From: Tissierellaceae bacterium
GTDB lineage: Bacteria > Bacillota > Clostridia > Tissierellales > Tissierellaceae
Length of the DNA: 64,000 nt
Assembly: GCA_023229175.1 (NCBI GenBank)
Contig: JALNZV010000003.1
Coordinates: 62,001 to 126,000 of the forward strand
Reading direction: 5' to 3'
A model generated the notes under the pieces. The model made no database searches. It had not been told where the DNA came from and saw only the letters and a program-made list of their open reading frames with translations. Of this stretch, positions 17,411 to 26,708 are shown piece after piece; the stretch's first letter is position 1, and every line of letters starts with the position of its first letter. Both the position numbers and the translations under genes were made by a program.

Positions 17411-18878
17411 GTTTACCCTCCTTCCTTGCCTTTGCCTTAAATATTAGGCCCAAGGTCTGTATTGCCACTAAGGGCGTCATGGCCACCATGGCAATGACTC
17501 CAAATCCGTCTATCATTACATTGGCCGTAGGTATGGCTCCTGCGGCCCCCTGGGCAAAGGCCAATACAAATGTGGCAGTCATAGGGCCTGAGGCTACGCC
17601 TCCTGAGTCATAGGCTATACCCACGAATATGGGCGGAACCTTGTATGACAAGAAGGCACCCAGTGCAAATCCTGGAAGTAGAAAATGCCATAGTTTTAAG
17701 CTAGGTATCATAATTCTCAACATGGACATAGATACGGCAAAGGCTATTCCTATGGACAGGGCCATTAAAATAACTTTTCTCTTGATATGGCCTGCAGTCA
17801 CTTCTTCCACCTGCTCCGTCAACACGTAGACTGCTGGCTCCGCCAATACTACGACCATTCCCAATAAAAATCCTATTACAGGCAATAACCAAGGGTAGAA
17901 AGTGGCTAACCCCTCTCCCATCACCCTGCCTACTTCCATAAATCCTGCATTTACTCCAACTAAAAACAAGGTAAGCCCAATATATGTATATAGCAATCCC
18001 TTTAGGATTATACTTTTACTTTTTTTATTTAGTTTAAACTTAGTCTTGTCAAATATTAGGAATAATATAAACAGAGGCAGCAATGTCAATATAGATTCCT
18101 TGAGAAATCGCGGAAATATCCGCATGTAAGGTCCCCATATGCCGACATTTGCAACAAATGCCTCTACTTCTCCTTGTACATCAGTTATTCCCTTTACAAT
18201 ATTTAGAAGCATCACTGCAAATATGGGCCCTGCCGATGCCAAGCCTACTAGGCCAAAGCTGTCCTCCTCCGAAGTCTTTCCACCTTTTAATTGGGATACT
18301 CCATATCCCAGTGCCAATATAAATGGAGTTGTCATGGCCCCCGTAGTTGCTCCCGATGCATCTACGGATATGGCTAGAAATTCTTCCAAGGCTCTTGTTC
18401 CCAATAAAAATATTATAAAATACACCATGGTAAACAACTTATTTAAAGGCTTTTCATATACTATTCTCAATAGGCCTATACCCACCATTATTCCCACCCC
18501 AATGGATACTACTACTAAAATCGTCACATTGGATATTAGGCCTCCTGATGCTATGTTGACTTCATTTGCTAGGATTTGCAAATCTGGTTCAGCTATGCTA
18601 ATAAAAAATCCTAATACAAATCCCAATATGCCTACTAGATACGGGTTATTTGTCTTTGCTATGGTTTCCCCCATGAGGTTTCCAATGGGACCGATACCCA
18701 AATGGGCTCCAAATAAAAAAATTCCAAGGCCTATAATAACCAATACGGCACCTATGAGAAATCTCATTAGCATTTCTGTTTCAACGGGAATCAATGTAAA
18801 GTTTAATACCATAACTAATAATGTAATTGGAAAAACTGACAAGGATATTTCTTTTAGTTTGCTCAGTAATATGTTCAA
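17397..18878 (-). CDS. DUF1538 membrane protein, probable transporter
   Basis: A 493-aa polytopic membrane protein with two DUF1538 repeats (about 1-235 and 275-490). Each contains the signature of ISIAEPDLQILANEV / VVLAEPAVYVLTEQV type and DSGGVASGPMTATFVLA / DASGATTGAMTTPFILA type. The start is taken as TTG 18878 behind GGGGAG, giving MNILLSKLKEI; an ATG 30 bp upstream lacks a ribosome site. It is followed with overlap by the PII-like gene. The substrate is not known. The inverted or direct duplication resembles secondary transporters. Confidence 0.75.
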   Translation of the reverse strand: MNILLSKLKEISLSVFPITLLVMVLNFTLIPVETEMLMRFLIGAVLVIIGLGIFLFGAHLGIGPIGNLMGETIAKTNNPYLVGILGFVLGFFISIAEPDLQILANEVNIASGGLISNVTILVVVSIGVGIMVGIGLLRIVYEKPLNKLFTMVYFIIFLLGTRALEEFLAISVDASGATTGAMTTPFILALGYGVSQLKGGKTSEEDSFGLVGLASAGPIFAVMLLNIVKGITDVQGEVEAFVANVGIWGPYMRIFPRFLKESILTLLPLFILFLIFDKTKFKLNKKSKSIILKGLLYTYIGLTLFLVGVNAGFMEVGRVMGEGLATFYPWLLPVIGFLLGMVVVLAEPAVYVLTEQVEEVTAGHIKRKVILMALSIGIAFAVSMSMLRIMIPSLKLWHFLLPGFALGAFLSYKVPPIFVGIAYDSGGVASGPMTATFVLAFAQGAAGAIPTANVMIDGFGVIAMVAMTPLVAIQTLGLIFKAKARKEGKREHH

Positions 18879-19012
18879 ATAAGGCTCCCCTTTCCTGTTA
18901 AATTTCATGCGGGAAAATTAGTATTATTATACCATATTCTCAGTTGATGTTGGGGACTTTTTTATTTTCACTCACTTTATCGCATATTTTGAATAAAATA
19001 TAAGTAATATTT

Positions 19013-19041
19013 TTTACAAGATTTGTCTTTTCTGATATAAT
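19013..19041 (+). promoter_or_regulatory. Promoter of the cation/proton antiporter gene
   Basis: TTTACA (19013-19018), 17-bp spacer, TATAAT (19036-19041). Confidence 0.65.
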
Positions 19042-19078
19042 ATAAAGTTATAAAATAATTTTAGGGGATGGTGATAAT

Positions 19079-20269
19079 ATGACTGTACAGATGAATGAAG
19101 TAACTATCATTCTCATGTCTTTATCCATAATGTTAATTTCTGGCTTTCTGATGACCCGTGTGACCAAACCCCTGAAACTGCCCAATGTAACTGCTTATAT
19201 TATTTCAGGTATCTTAATCGGACCATATTTTTTAAAATTAATTCCCATAGATATGGTGGATAGTATGAGTTTTGTAGGGGATATTGCTTTGGCTTTTATA
19301 GCATTTGACGTGGGAAAATTTCTAAAAAAAGAAGTTTTTATCAGATCAGGTGTCGCCTCCATTATAATTACACTATTTGAATCCCTAGTTGCAGGGGCTG
19401 TTATTACGCTGGCCATGCGATTTTTATTTAAGCTTGAATGGGACTTTTCACTGCTTTTGGGTGCTATTGCCACAGCGACGGCTCCTGCCAGCACCATGAT
19501 GACTATTAACCAATATAAGGCAAAGGGCGAATTTGTAGATATATTGTTACAAGTTGTCGCATTGGACGATATGGTTTGTTTGATTACATTTAGTTTGGTG
19601 GCTACATTTATTAACGCCAATAAAGCAGGTGGATTTTTACTATCCGATGCCTTGCTTCCCATACTTCACAACTTAGGGGCTTTGATTATTGGCTTTGTAT
19701 TCGGTTTGATACTAGGTAAGATACTGACCCCTACAAGAAGTGATGACAATAGGCTTATACTTACTATAGCCATGCTTTTAGGCCTGTCTGCCTTGGCCTC
19801 TATGTTTGATATTTCGCCACTGCTTTCCTGCATGGTATTTGGAATTACTTATATAAATACTACTGAGGACAAAAAATTATATACTCAAATAAATCACTTT
19901 ACCCCTCCAATATTGTCCTTATTTTTTATAATGTCGGGTATAAAACTAGATGTCAGTTCTTTATCGACATTGGGCATCATAGGAGTAGGATATTTCTTTA
20001 TTAGGATAATTGGCAAATACGTCGGTTCCTATGTGGGATGTTATTTAACTGGAAAGGGGAAAAATGTATGCAACTACTTGGGATTTGCCTTAGTCCCCTC
20101 TGCAGGAGTTGCCATTGGTTTGGCATTCTTGGGATATAGGATTTTACCTCCTGATATGGGAAACCGATTGCTGACTATAATATTGTCATCGGCAGTATTG
20201 TATGAGCTCATAGGCCCTGCTTCGGCAAAGTTTGCCCTCTTTTATTCTGGAGCCATTAAAAAAAGCTAA
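19079..20269 (+). CDS. CPA2-type cation/proton antiporter
   Basis: A 396-aa integral membrane protein with about twelve helices, the Na+/H+ exchanger domain of the KefB/NapA class. Helix 1 to 2 has KLPNVTAYIISGILIGP; the presumed ion site is AVALDDM with Asp163-Asp164 after ATATAPASTMM. No C-terminal TrkA-N domain is present, unlike Kef channels. It is expressed alone from a good promoter, with GGGGATGGTGA ahead of the ATG. It probably exchanges Na+ or K+ for H+ and helps pH homeostasis; the ion is not determined. Confidence 0.87.
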   Translation: MTVQMNEVTIILMSLSIMLISGFLMTRVTKPLKLPNVTAYIISGILIGPYFLKLIPIDMVDSMSFVGDIALAFIAFDVGKFLKKEVFIRSGVASIIITLFESLVAGAVITLAMRFLFKLEWDFSLLLGAIATATAPASTMMTINQYKAKGEFVDILLQVVALDDMVCLITFSLVATFINANKAGGFLLSDALLPILHNLGALIIGFVFGLILGKILTPTRSDDNRLILTIAMLLGLSALASMFDISPLLSCMVFGITYINTTEDKKLYTQINHFTPPILSLFFIMSGIKLDVSSLSTLGIIGVGYFFIRIIGKYVGSYVGCYLTGKGKNVCNYLGFALVPSAGVAIGLAFLGYRILPPDMGNRLLTIILSSAVLYELIGPASAKFALFYSGAIKKS

Positions 20270-20299
20270 AGCCCTGACATCTATCAGGGCTTTCTTTTA
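20268..20299. terminator. Bidirectional terminator
   Basis: AAAGCCCTGA / TCAGGGCTTT with a CATCTA loop, between the convergent antiporter and DUF3006 genes. Confidence 0.88.
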
Positions 20300-20500
20300 A
20301 TCTTTGGTAAATAAGTTTTCAAATTTTCTTTGTATTCTCTTTCTTCTTTCCTCTGTTTCTTCTTCTTCAATTTTTAGGGATATTATATCCCCTTCCTTGG
20401 CACCTGGCGGTAAAACAGCCTTAGTTATATCCACTGTGTGACCAGTATCCAATTCTACTACAGCGTACTCCCCTTCAAATCTATCTATGGTAAACTTCAT
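20297..20500 (-). CDS. DUF3006 small protein
   Basis: A 67-aa acidic protein beginning MKFTIDRFEGEYAVVELDTG, typical of DUF3006. The start is ATG 20500, 6 nt after GAGGTG; a GTG three codons upstream would sit on that ribosome site. The C-terminal half is a charged helix (EEEETEERRKRIQRKF). DUF3006 genes often follow a ComEC-like metallo-beta-lactamase gene, as here (20-bp gap). The function is unknown. Confidence 0.8.
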   Translation of the reverse strand: MKFTIDRFEGEYAVVELDTGHTVDITKAVLPPGAKEGDIISLKIEEEETEERRKRIQRKFENLFTKD

Positions 20501-20520
20501 ACATGACACCTCTATCTAAA

Positions 20521-21366
20521 TTAATATGCAATGTTTTCACCATCGGCCTTTATGACTATGGTACCCAACATATCTGTCCTTAGAATTGTTATGTCCTTTT
20601 CCTCTAAGATTTCCAATATTTCCTCGTGGGGATGACCATATGTGTTTCCTTCACCTGAAGATATGACGGCAACCTCTGGGTTTACCGCCTCTAGGAATTC
20701 TGGGGAAGTGGAGGTTACGCTGCCGTGATGCCCTACTTTCAGGACCTTTGATTTCAATGCCCATATGTTATTTTCCAGCATCTCCCTTTCCGACAGTGCC
20801 TCTGCATCTCCTGTAAATAGGAATGAATTAGATCCATTAACTAATTTAATCACTATGGAATAATCGTTGGTGCTGCTGTAGTTTTCTCTATTGGGTGCCA
20901 ATATTGTAAACTGTGCCCCATTTAAATCGTACTTATCTCCCACCACAGGTGCTGTAATCTTTAGGCCCTTGTCTGCTATACTATCTAGCACTTCTTCAAA
21001 GGTCTTTGTATTTGCCATCTTATTTGGCATTATTATGGTCTCTATATCGAAATTGTCTATGACATCATCCAGTCCACCTATATGGTCCGCATGTGGGTGG
21101 GTTCCTATGGCGTATTTTAATGTTTTTACTCCTTGTTCTCTTAGGTAATCTACTACAAATTTTCCATCTTTGTTGTTACCAGCGTCAATTATCATAGCCT
21201 CTGAGCCTTTTTTTATAAATATGGAATCTGCTTGACCTACGTCCAAAAAGTGGACCTCGAGGAATTCCCCTGTATTCATATCTGGCTCTGTCATATACTG
21301 ATATATCATAGAAAACAATACGAAGGCTATGACTGCAATTGTGTAAAGCTTTTTGTTTCTTTTCAC
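20521..21366 (-). CDS. ComEC/Rec2-like secreted metallo-beta-lactamase-fold hydrolase
   Basis: A 281-aa protein with an N-terminal signal anchor (about 7-24) and a metallo-beta-lactamase fold: HFLDVGQADS, metal motif THPHADHIGG (His90, His92, Asp94, His95), LFTGDAE and KVGHHGS. This matches the stand-alone C-terminal domain of ComEC, which is thought to be an extracellular nuclease. It lies between a cupin gene and the DUF3006 gene, probably in one transcript that may continue from the threonine operon. Confidence 0.83.
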   Translation of the reverse strand: MKRNKKLYTIAVIAFVLFSMIYQYMTEPDMNTGEFLEVHFLDVGQADSIFIKKGSEAMIIDAGNNKDGKFVVDYLREQGVKTLKYAIGTHPHADHIGGLDDVIDNFDIETIIMPNKMANTKTFEEVLDSIADKGLKITAPVVGDKYDLNGAQFTILAPNRENYSSTNDYSIVIKLVNGSNSFLFTGDAEALSEREMLENNIWALKSKVLKVGHHGSVTSTSPEFLEAVNPEVAVISSGEGNTYGHPHEEILEILEEKDITILRTDMLGTIVIKADGENIAY

Positions 21367-21377
21367 TCCATCACCTC

Positions 21378-21725
21378 TTATTTATGGCCTTCTTCTGGGA
21401 CTATGCACACAAATTCTAATTTCTCATCTCCTGTATTCTTAAATTGATGATCTACATTTGATGGTACATAGGCGAAGGAACCTGCTTTTATCTCGTTGTC
21501 TTTTCCGTCTACGTGAAGTATTCCTTTGCCCCCTATTATATAGTTTATATGGGGCCACGGGTGATTGTGTTTTGGTGTAAATCCATTTGCCTCTACTTCA
21601 AAAATCCTCATTACATGGCCTTCCCATCCTTCTTTAGGAGTGATTAAGACCTTCATCAAGGCACCCTTTGCTTCTGGATTTTCAACTTTTGTTCCCTGCA
21701 CTAAATCTTTATGTGATACTATCAT
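21378..21725 (-). CDS. Small cupin-fold protein
   Basis: A 115-aa single-domain cupin. Metal-ligand motifs: KHNHPWPHINYIIGGKG and a second His in VPSNVDHQFKNTG. The start is ATG 21725 after GGGGGAG; an upstream in-frame codon has no ribosome site. It follows thrB by 29 bp with no terminator between, so it may be read from the threonine operon. Enzymatic or ligand-binding role unknown. Confidence 0.75.
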   Translation of the reverse strand: MIVSHKDLVQGTKVENPEAKGALMKVLITPKEGWEGHVMRIFEVEANGFTPKHNHPWPHINYIIGGKGILHVDGKDNEIKAGSFAYVPSNVDHQFKNTGDEKLEFVCIVPEEGHK

Positions 21726-21754
21726 TTTATCTCCCCCTTTATCTTGCTTACATA

Positions 21755-22660
21755 CTAAATATAGCAAGTTTTTAAATCTTTTTCAACTGTGGCACCTTTG
21801 GTGTCAATCTGTAGTTCCTCTACAGTCCAGCTATTGTCTAGAGTCTTTAAATATTTTTTTATTTTTTTAGTGAATTCTCCATCGTCCTCTTTGGCAACTG
21901 CCATGATTGTAGGCCCTGCACCGCTTAGATAGGCACCAAAGGCTCCATATTGCTGACTTCTGTCTATTATGTCGAAAAAACTTGGTATAAGCTTCCCCCT
22001 ATAGGGCTGATGCAGGACGTCTTTAAATGCGTATTCTAAGAGGTGAAACTTTCCATTGACTAAAGCCGTAAGGAGCATAGATACCCTAGACACGTTATTT
22101 GTACAGTCCTTAAACGGTATGGTCTCCGGAAGCACTTCCCTGGCCTTTTTAGTCGACAATGTAAAGTCAGGTATAAGGGCTACAAATTTTATACCCTTTG
22201 CTATATCTAACCTATTGTATATTGTTTTCCTTCCCTCTACAATAGAGACCACCAATCCGCCTAAAAGAGCAGGTGCCACATTGTCTGGATGACCTTCTAT
22301 TTCCGTTGCCAGATCCAATATTTCATCTGTTGTAAGTATTTCTCCACCTAAGTAATTAGCCCCCATTATGCCGCCTATGATACAAGCGGCACTGCTGCCC
22401 AAACCTCTGGACATGGGCACTTGTGCATCCATATGGATTTTTATCCCCTTGGGATTGTATTTTATTTCGTCAAAGGTTCTCATCATGGACCTATAAACTA
22501 GATTGTTTTTACTGGCTAGGGACTTTTCAACTCCTGTAATCACAAAGCCCTTTTCTATCTCCTCAAATTCAAAATTGTTGTATAGATTTAAGGATATGCC
22601 TAAGGCATCAAATCCAGGCCCCAGGTTTGCACTAGTGGCAGGCACCTTGACTTTAACCAT
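21755..22660 (-). CDS. thrB: Homoserine kinase
   Basis: A 301-aa GHMP kinase that phosphorylates homoserine, feeding threonine synthase. Motif 1 PATSANLGPGFDALGIS lies at the N-terminus, the ATP-binding motif VPMSRGLGSSAACIIGG near 83-99, and motif 3 AYLSGAGPTIMAV near the C-terminus. Start ATG 22660 follows AGGTGA; it overlaps the thrC stop by 8 bp. It is the last biosynthetic gene of the operon. Confidence 0.94.
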   Translation of the reverse strand: MVKVKVPATSANLGPGFDALGISLNLYNNFEFEEIEKGFVITGVEKSLASKNNLVYRSMMRTFDEIKYNPKGIKIHMDAQVPMSRGLGSSAACIIGGIMGANYLGGEILTTDEILDLATEIEGHPDNVAPALLGGLVVSIVEGRKTIYNRLDIAKGIKFVALIPDFTLSTKKAREVLPETIPFKDCTNNVSRVSMLLTALVNGKFHLLEYAFKDVLHQPYRGKLIPSFFDIIDRSQQYGAFGAYLSGAGPTIMAVAKEDDGEFTKKIKKYLKTLDNSWTVEELQIDTKGATVEKDLKTCYI

Positions 22661-24137
22661 TTTGTTCACCTACTTGTAATATCCTGGCAACAGTCGATTT
22701 CATTTCATCTTTTTTACACAGGCTTTTATGGAGTATGTCCTTTGATTTAAGCTCATTTATGGGATTTGGTATCGCTACTTTAGTCCTGCCTTCCAAAAGC
22801 TCTAGTGTCTGAAACTCATCTATATCCTTTGTGTCTAATCCCAATGCCGCCGCTACTGTACTCCCAAACTTATAGGGATTTGCTGTGGATGCTATGACAG
22901 TTACGGTGTCGTCCCCTGTTTCCTCTTTGTATTTCCTATAGACATTGTATGCCACGGCAGTATGGGGGTCCATTAAATAGTATTCTTCATTAAATACTTT
23001 TTCTATGGTCCTCAATACCTCTTTTTCTGTGGAATATCCTCCGTAAAATTCCTCCATGTCTAAATCTTCTGCACTATAGTATCCCTTTGTGTGTAAATCT
23101 TCCATCTTTTCTTTTACGTATTCACAGTTATCTCCACTTAAATGATATAATAGCCTCTCTAAGTTGCTGGATACTAATATGTCCATAGACGGAGACGATG
23201 TAAGTTTTAGTTCCCTTCTGCTGTCGTAGACCTTAGTATTTATAAAGTCATATAATACGTTGTTTTCATTGGAGGCACAAATCAGTTTGTTCACAGGTAG
23301 TCCCATTCTTTTCCCATAGTATGCTGCCAATATGTTGCCGAAGTTTCCCGTAGGGACTACGATATTAATTTTTTGACCTAATGTTGTTTTCCCTTCCTTG
23401 AGCAATTTTATATAAGAGTAAAAGTAATAAACTATTTGAGGTATTAGCCTTCCAATATTTATGGAATTTGCAGATGAAAGCCTGTAGCCTCCCTTTAACA
23501 GTTCCTCCTTAAATCCCTTATGATTAAATATATACTTTACTCCCCTTTGGGCGTCGTCAAAATTGCCCTCTATGCCTATTACAAATGTGTTTTCTCCCTC
23601 CTGGGTAATCATTTGCCTTCTTTGGATTTCCGATACCCCTTTTTCTGGGTAAAATACTATTATTTTTATCCTTTCTTTGTGGGCAAATCCCTCTAAGGCC
23701 GCCTTTCCCGTATCTCCAGAAGTGGCTGTCAATACGACAAGCTTTTCCTTTATATTCTCCTTTTCCATGGCTGTTTTAAGTAGGTAAGGTAGTATTGAGA
23801 GAGCCATATCTTTAAATGCGGAGGTTGGGCCGTAAAATAGCTCTAGAATATGTACATCTCCGACTTCTTCCAGAGGCACTATTTCATTTTTGCTAAATTT
23901 GTAATTATAGGCCTGATCTATAATCGACCTAAGGGGCATTTCTTCTAAACCCGGCAAAAATCCATTTAGGATTTCATAGGCTATGTCCCCATAGCTCATA
24001 TCTGCCATACTTTCCAAATCGGAAATTTCAGGAAATGTTTCAGGTACGAAAAGTCCTCCGTCTCCTGCAATTCCCTCAACTATGGCCCTGCTCCAATTAG
24101 CTGCATTTTTCTTGTTTCTAGTGCTGTTGTAATTCAT
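22653..24137 (-). CDS. thrC: Threonine synthase
   Basis: A 494-aa PLP enzyme converting phosphohomoserine to threonine. Lys109 in TSAFKDMALS is the PLP lysine; the cofactor loop is VPTGNFGNILAAYYGKRMGL and ATSGDTGKAALEGF. The N-terminal signature NWSRAIVEGIAGDGGLFVPE is typical of the long bacterial form. It lies 12 bp after aspartate kinase copy 1 and overlaps thrB. Confidence 0.95.
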   Translation of the reverse strand: MNYNSTRNKKNAANWSRAIVEGIAGDGGLFVPETFPEISDLESMADMSYGDIAYEILNGFLPGLEEMPLRSIIDQAYNYKFSKNEIVPLEEVGDVHILELFYGPTSAFKDMALSILPYLLKTAMEKENIKEKLVVLTATSGDTGKAALEGFAHKERIKIIVFYPEKGVSEIQRRQMITQEGENTFVIGIEGNFDDAQRGVKYIFNHKGFKEELLKGGYRLSSANSINIGRLIPQIVYYFYSYIKLLKEGKTTLGQKINIVVPTGNFGNILAAYYGKRMGLPVNKLICASNENNVLYDFINTKVYDSRRELKLTSSPSMDILVSSNLERLLYHLSGDNCEYVKEKMEDLHTKGYYSAEDLDMEEFYGGYSTEKEVLRTIEKVFNEEYYLMDPHTAVAYNVYRKYKEETGDDTVTVIASTANPYKFGSTVAAALGLDTKDIDEFQTLELLEGRTKVAIPNPINELKSKDILHKSLCKKDEMKSTVARILQVGEQNG

Positions 24138-24149
24138 GGAACCCCTCCA

Positions 24150-25472
24150 TTATTCGTTTTCAAATGCCCTGTATATGCTTTCCATTGCCTTTTCAAAATC
24201 TTCATTGTCTATTCCTATTATTATGTTGATTAGTTTTGACGAGCCCTGTGTTATCATTCGAACGTTTATATCGCTGTTGCCAAGGGCTGTAAATACTTTT
24301 CCCGATATTCCCTTGGTCTTTGCCATGCCCCTGCCGACGACAGCTATAAGAGCCATATTTGTGTCATGGGTTATGGTGTCTGGATTGCAATATATGCGTA
24401 GTTCTTCCTTTATCTTATCTATTTTCCCGTTGAGTTCTGTATTTGCCGCTACTACGGATACTGTGTCCATACCCGAGGGAATATGTTCTATGGATATTCC
24501 ATTTGTCTCAAATACGGATATGGCCTTCCTTAGGAAACCTTTTTCCTCATTCATCAGGGCTTTTTCTATGTTAATTACTGTAAAATCCTTTCTTCCTGCA
24601 ATTCCCGTAATCTTTCTGGGTTTTTCTGTAGTGGAGTCGTCTACTATCATGGTCCCATGGTCCTCTGGACTGTTGGTGTTTCTTATGTTAATGGGAATTC
24701 CATGTTTTTTTACTGGAAATATGGATTCCTCGTGAAGTACTGGCGCCCCCATGTAAGATAATTCCCTTAGTTCTTTGTAGGTAATGACTTCTATGGTCTT
24801 TGGATTTTCCACTATTCGCGGATCTGCCATGAGAAATCCCGATACGTCTGTCCAGTTTTCATATAAACTTGCCTTTACTCCATTGGCAATGACTGACCCT
24901 GTAACGTCAGAGCCTCCCCTGGAAAAGGTGACTATATCTCCATTTTCCTTTGCCCCATAAAATCCTGGAATGACGGCATATTTCACGTCTTTTAGTTTTT
25001 CCCCTATTAACATCTCCGTCTTTTCTTCCTCTAATTGTCCCCTGTCGTTAAAAAGTATCAGGTTCTTTGGATCTATGAATTGAAATCCAAGGTAATTTGA
25101 AAGAATGAGGCCATTTAAATATTCTCCCCTACTGCCGCAATAATCCTTTGATGCCCCTTCTTTTATATTGGACTTTATCTCACCTAAAGCCTCTCCTATA
25201 TTTAGTTCCAATTCTAAACCAGTACATATACCCCTGTATCTCTCTTCCACGACATTGTATACTTCGTCAAAGTTTAACCCATGGGTTGCCAGTTGGTGGC
25301 ACATATATAGTAAATCCGTGATTTTATGATCTCTGCTATGTCTCTTTCCAGGGGCAGAGGGAATTATATATCTCCTGTTTTTATCTGATACTATAATTTC
25401 CTTTACTTTTATGAATTGATCCTTATCTGCCAAGGAACTGCCCCCAAATTTTGCTACTACAATATCTCTCAA
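24150..25472 (-). CDS. Aspartate kinase, downstream copy
   Basis: A 440-aa aspartate kinase, the first step from aspartate to Thr, Lys and Met. The kinase domain shows VAKFGGSSLADKDQF, PGFYGAKENGDIVTFSRGGS and YENWTDVSGFLMADPRIVEN; two ACT domains follow from about 300. It resembles the B. subtilis YclM (AKIII) type. The start is read as TTG 25472, 8 nt after GGAGG, because the ATG 15 bp upstream lies before that site. It is a close paralog of the upstream kinase gene, separated from it by hom. Confidence 0.9.
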   Translation of the reverse strand: MRDIVVAKFGGSSLADKDQFIKVKEIIVSDKNRRYIIPSAPGKRHSRDHKITDLLYMCHQLATHGLNFDEVYNVVEERYRGICTGLELELNIGEALGEIKSNIKEGASKDYCGSRGEYLNGLILSNYLGFQFIDPKNLILFNDRGQLEEEKTEMLIGEKLKDVKYAVIPGFYGAKENGDIVTFSRGGSDVTGSVIANGVKASLYENWTDVSGFLMADPRIVENPKTIEVITYKELRELSYMGAPVLHEESIFPVKKHGIPINIRNTNSPEDHGTMIVDDSTTEKPRKITGIAGRKDFTVINIEKALMNEEKGFLRKAISVFETNGISIEHIPSGMDTVSVVAANTELNGKIDKIKEELRIYCNPDTITHDTNMALIAVVGRGMAKTKGISGKVFTALGNSDINVRMITQGSSKLINIIIGIDNEDFEKAMESIYRAFENE

Positions 25473-25489
25473 TTTACACGCCTCCATAT

Positions 25490-26698
25490 CTAATCTTGAA
25501 TTCTAGCTAAAAAATACTTTTCATCCTGTATATTTAGGTTGGCCAATAATTTATCTACTTCCTGGAACTCGACTTCTCTTGTAATAGCTGCAAAGTTCGG
25601 GTCTAATATTTTCTCTGCCAAGCCTTTTATCTCCTCTGGTATTTCTCCACTGCCTAAGCTTATCCTTAAATAGTATTTACCCTTTATTTCTTCGTTGCGG
25701 TTCTTCAATTTTCTTGAACCTAGGATATTCTTTTTTCTATAGGTCCCCTTTAGAATGTCTATGACATCCTTCAATACTGCATTGGCAGTAGGCAGCTTTC
25801 CCGCTCCAGCCCCAAAGAATTTTAATTCCCCCACGTTGTTTCCCTCTAAAGATATGGCATTAAAGGCCATATTCACATTGGCAAAATAGGAGTCACTTCT
25901 AAGCAATACAGGCTCTACTACAGCGGTGAATTTTTCATCTATAATGTTTGTCTCCCCTATTAGTTTTACCGTATATCCCAGTTTCTTTATTTGCTCTACG
26001 TCGAAGGAACTTATGCTGCTTATGCCCCTAACCAATACGTCATTTTCCTTTACTTCCCCTTTGAGTCCTATGGTGCTCAGTATCCTAAGTTTTCTTTGAG
26101 TGTCGTATCCATCCACATCTGATGATGGATTGGCCTCTGCGTATCCAAGGTCCTGTGCAATCTTAAGAGTTTCACCATAGTCTAAGCCCTCCTCAAACAT
26201 CCTTGTGAGTATATAGTTTGATGTGCCATTTAGTATTCCCTGTATATGGCTTATATCGTTTAAGGCTATTTCCTCTTTCAGAGGTTTTAATATGGGTATT
26301 CCTCCGCCTACGCTTGCCTCGTATAGAAAAGCTCTATCCTTTTCCTTGGCTAAGTTGCTCAACTCTTCAAAGTATTTAGATACTATGGCTTTATTGGCAG
26401 TTACTACGTGTTTTCCTTGCTCCAAGGCCTTTCTTATGTTTTTGTAACTTTCTTCCACATCGCTGGTAGCCTCTATTACTACCATAATATCCTTATCCTC
26501 TAATATTTCCTCAACCCTATAAGTTATCTTTTCCTTTGGTATTTCTTCGCTTCTTTCCTTGTCCTTGTTCTTCACCAATATCTTCTTTACATTTACATCT
26601 TCGCCTACTAATTTCTTTAATTCTTCTTGGCTGCTGTTTACTATTTCAACTACTCCTTGTCCCACTGTCCCTAGTCCAAGTAATCCTATATTTATCAT
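25490..26698 (-). CDS. hom: Homoserine dehydrogenase
   Basis: A 402-aa NAD(P)H-dependent enzyme reducing aspartate semialdehyde to homoserine. The Rossmann motif is GLLGLGTVGQGVVEI at the start; the catalytic block is LNGTSNYILTRMFEEGLDYG with AQDLGYAEANPSSDVDGYD. The C-terminal extension is short, with at most a reduced ACT-like region. Start ATG 26698 follows AGGAGTGATGAG. It sits between two aspartate kinase genes. Confidence 0.94.
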   Translation of the reverse strand: MINIGLLGLGTVGQGVVEIVNSSQEELKKLVGEDVNVKKILVKNKDKERSEEIPKEKITYRVEEILEDKDIMVVIEATSDVEESYKNIRKALEQGKHVVTANKAIVSKYFEELSNLAKEKDRAFLYEASVGGGIPILKPLKEEIALNDISHIQGILNGTSNYILTRMFEEGLDYGETLKIAQDLGYAEANPSSDVDGYDTQRKLRILSTIGLKGEVKENDVLVRGISSISSFDVEQIKKLGYTVKLIGETNIIDEKFTAVVEPVLLRSDSYFANVNMAFNAISLEGNNVGELKFFGAGAGKLPTANAVLKDVIDILKGTYRKKNILGSRKLKNRNEEIKGKYYLRISLGSGEIPEEIKGLAEKILDPNFAAITREVEFQEVDKLLANLNIQDEKYFLARIQD

Positions 26699-26708
26699 CT
26701 CATCACTC

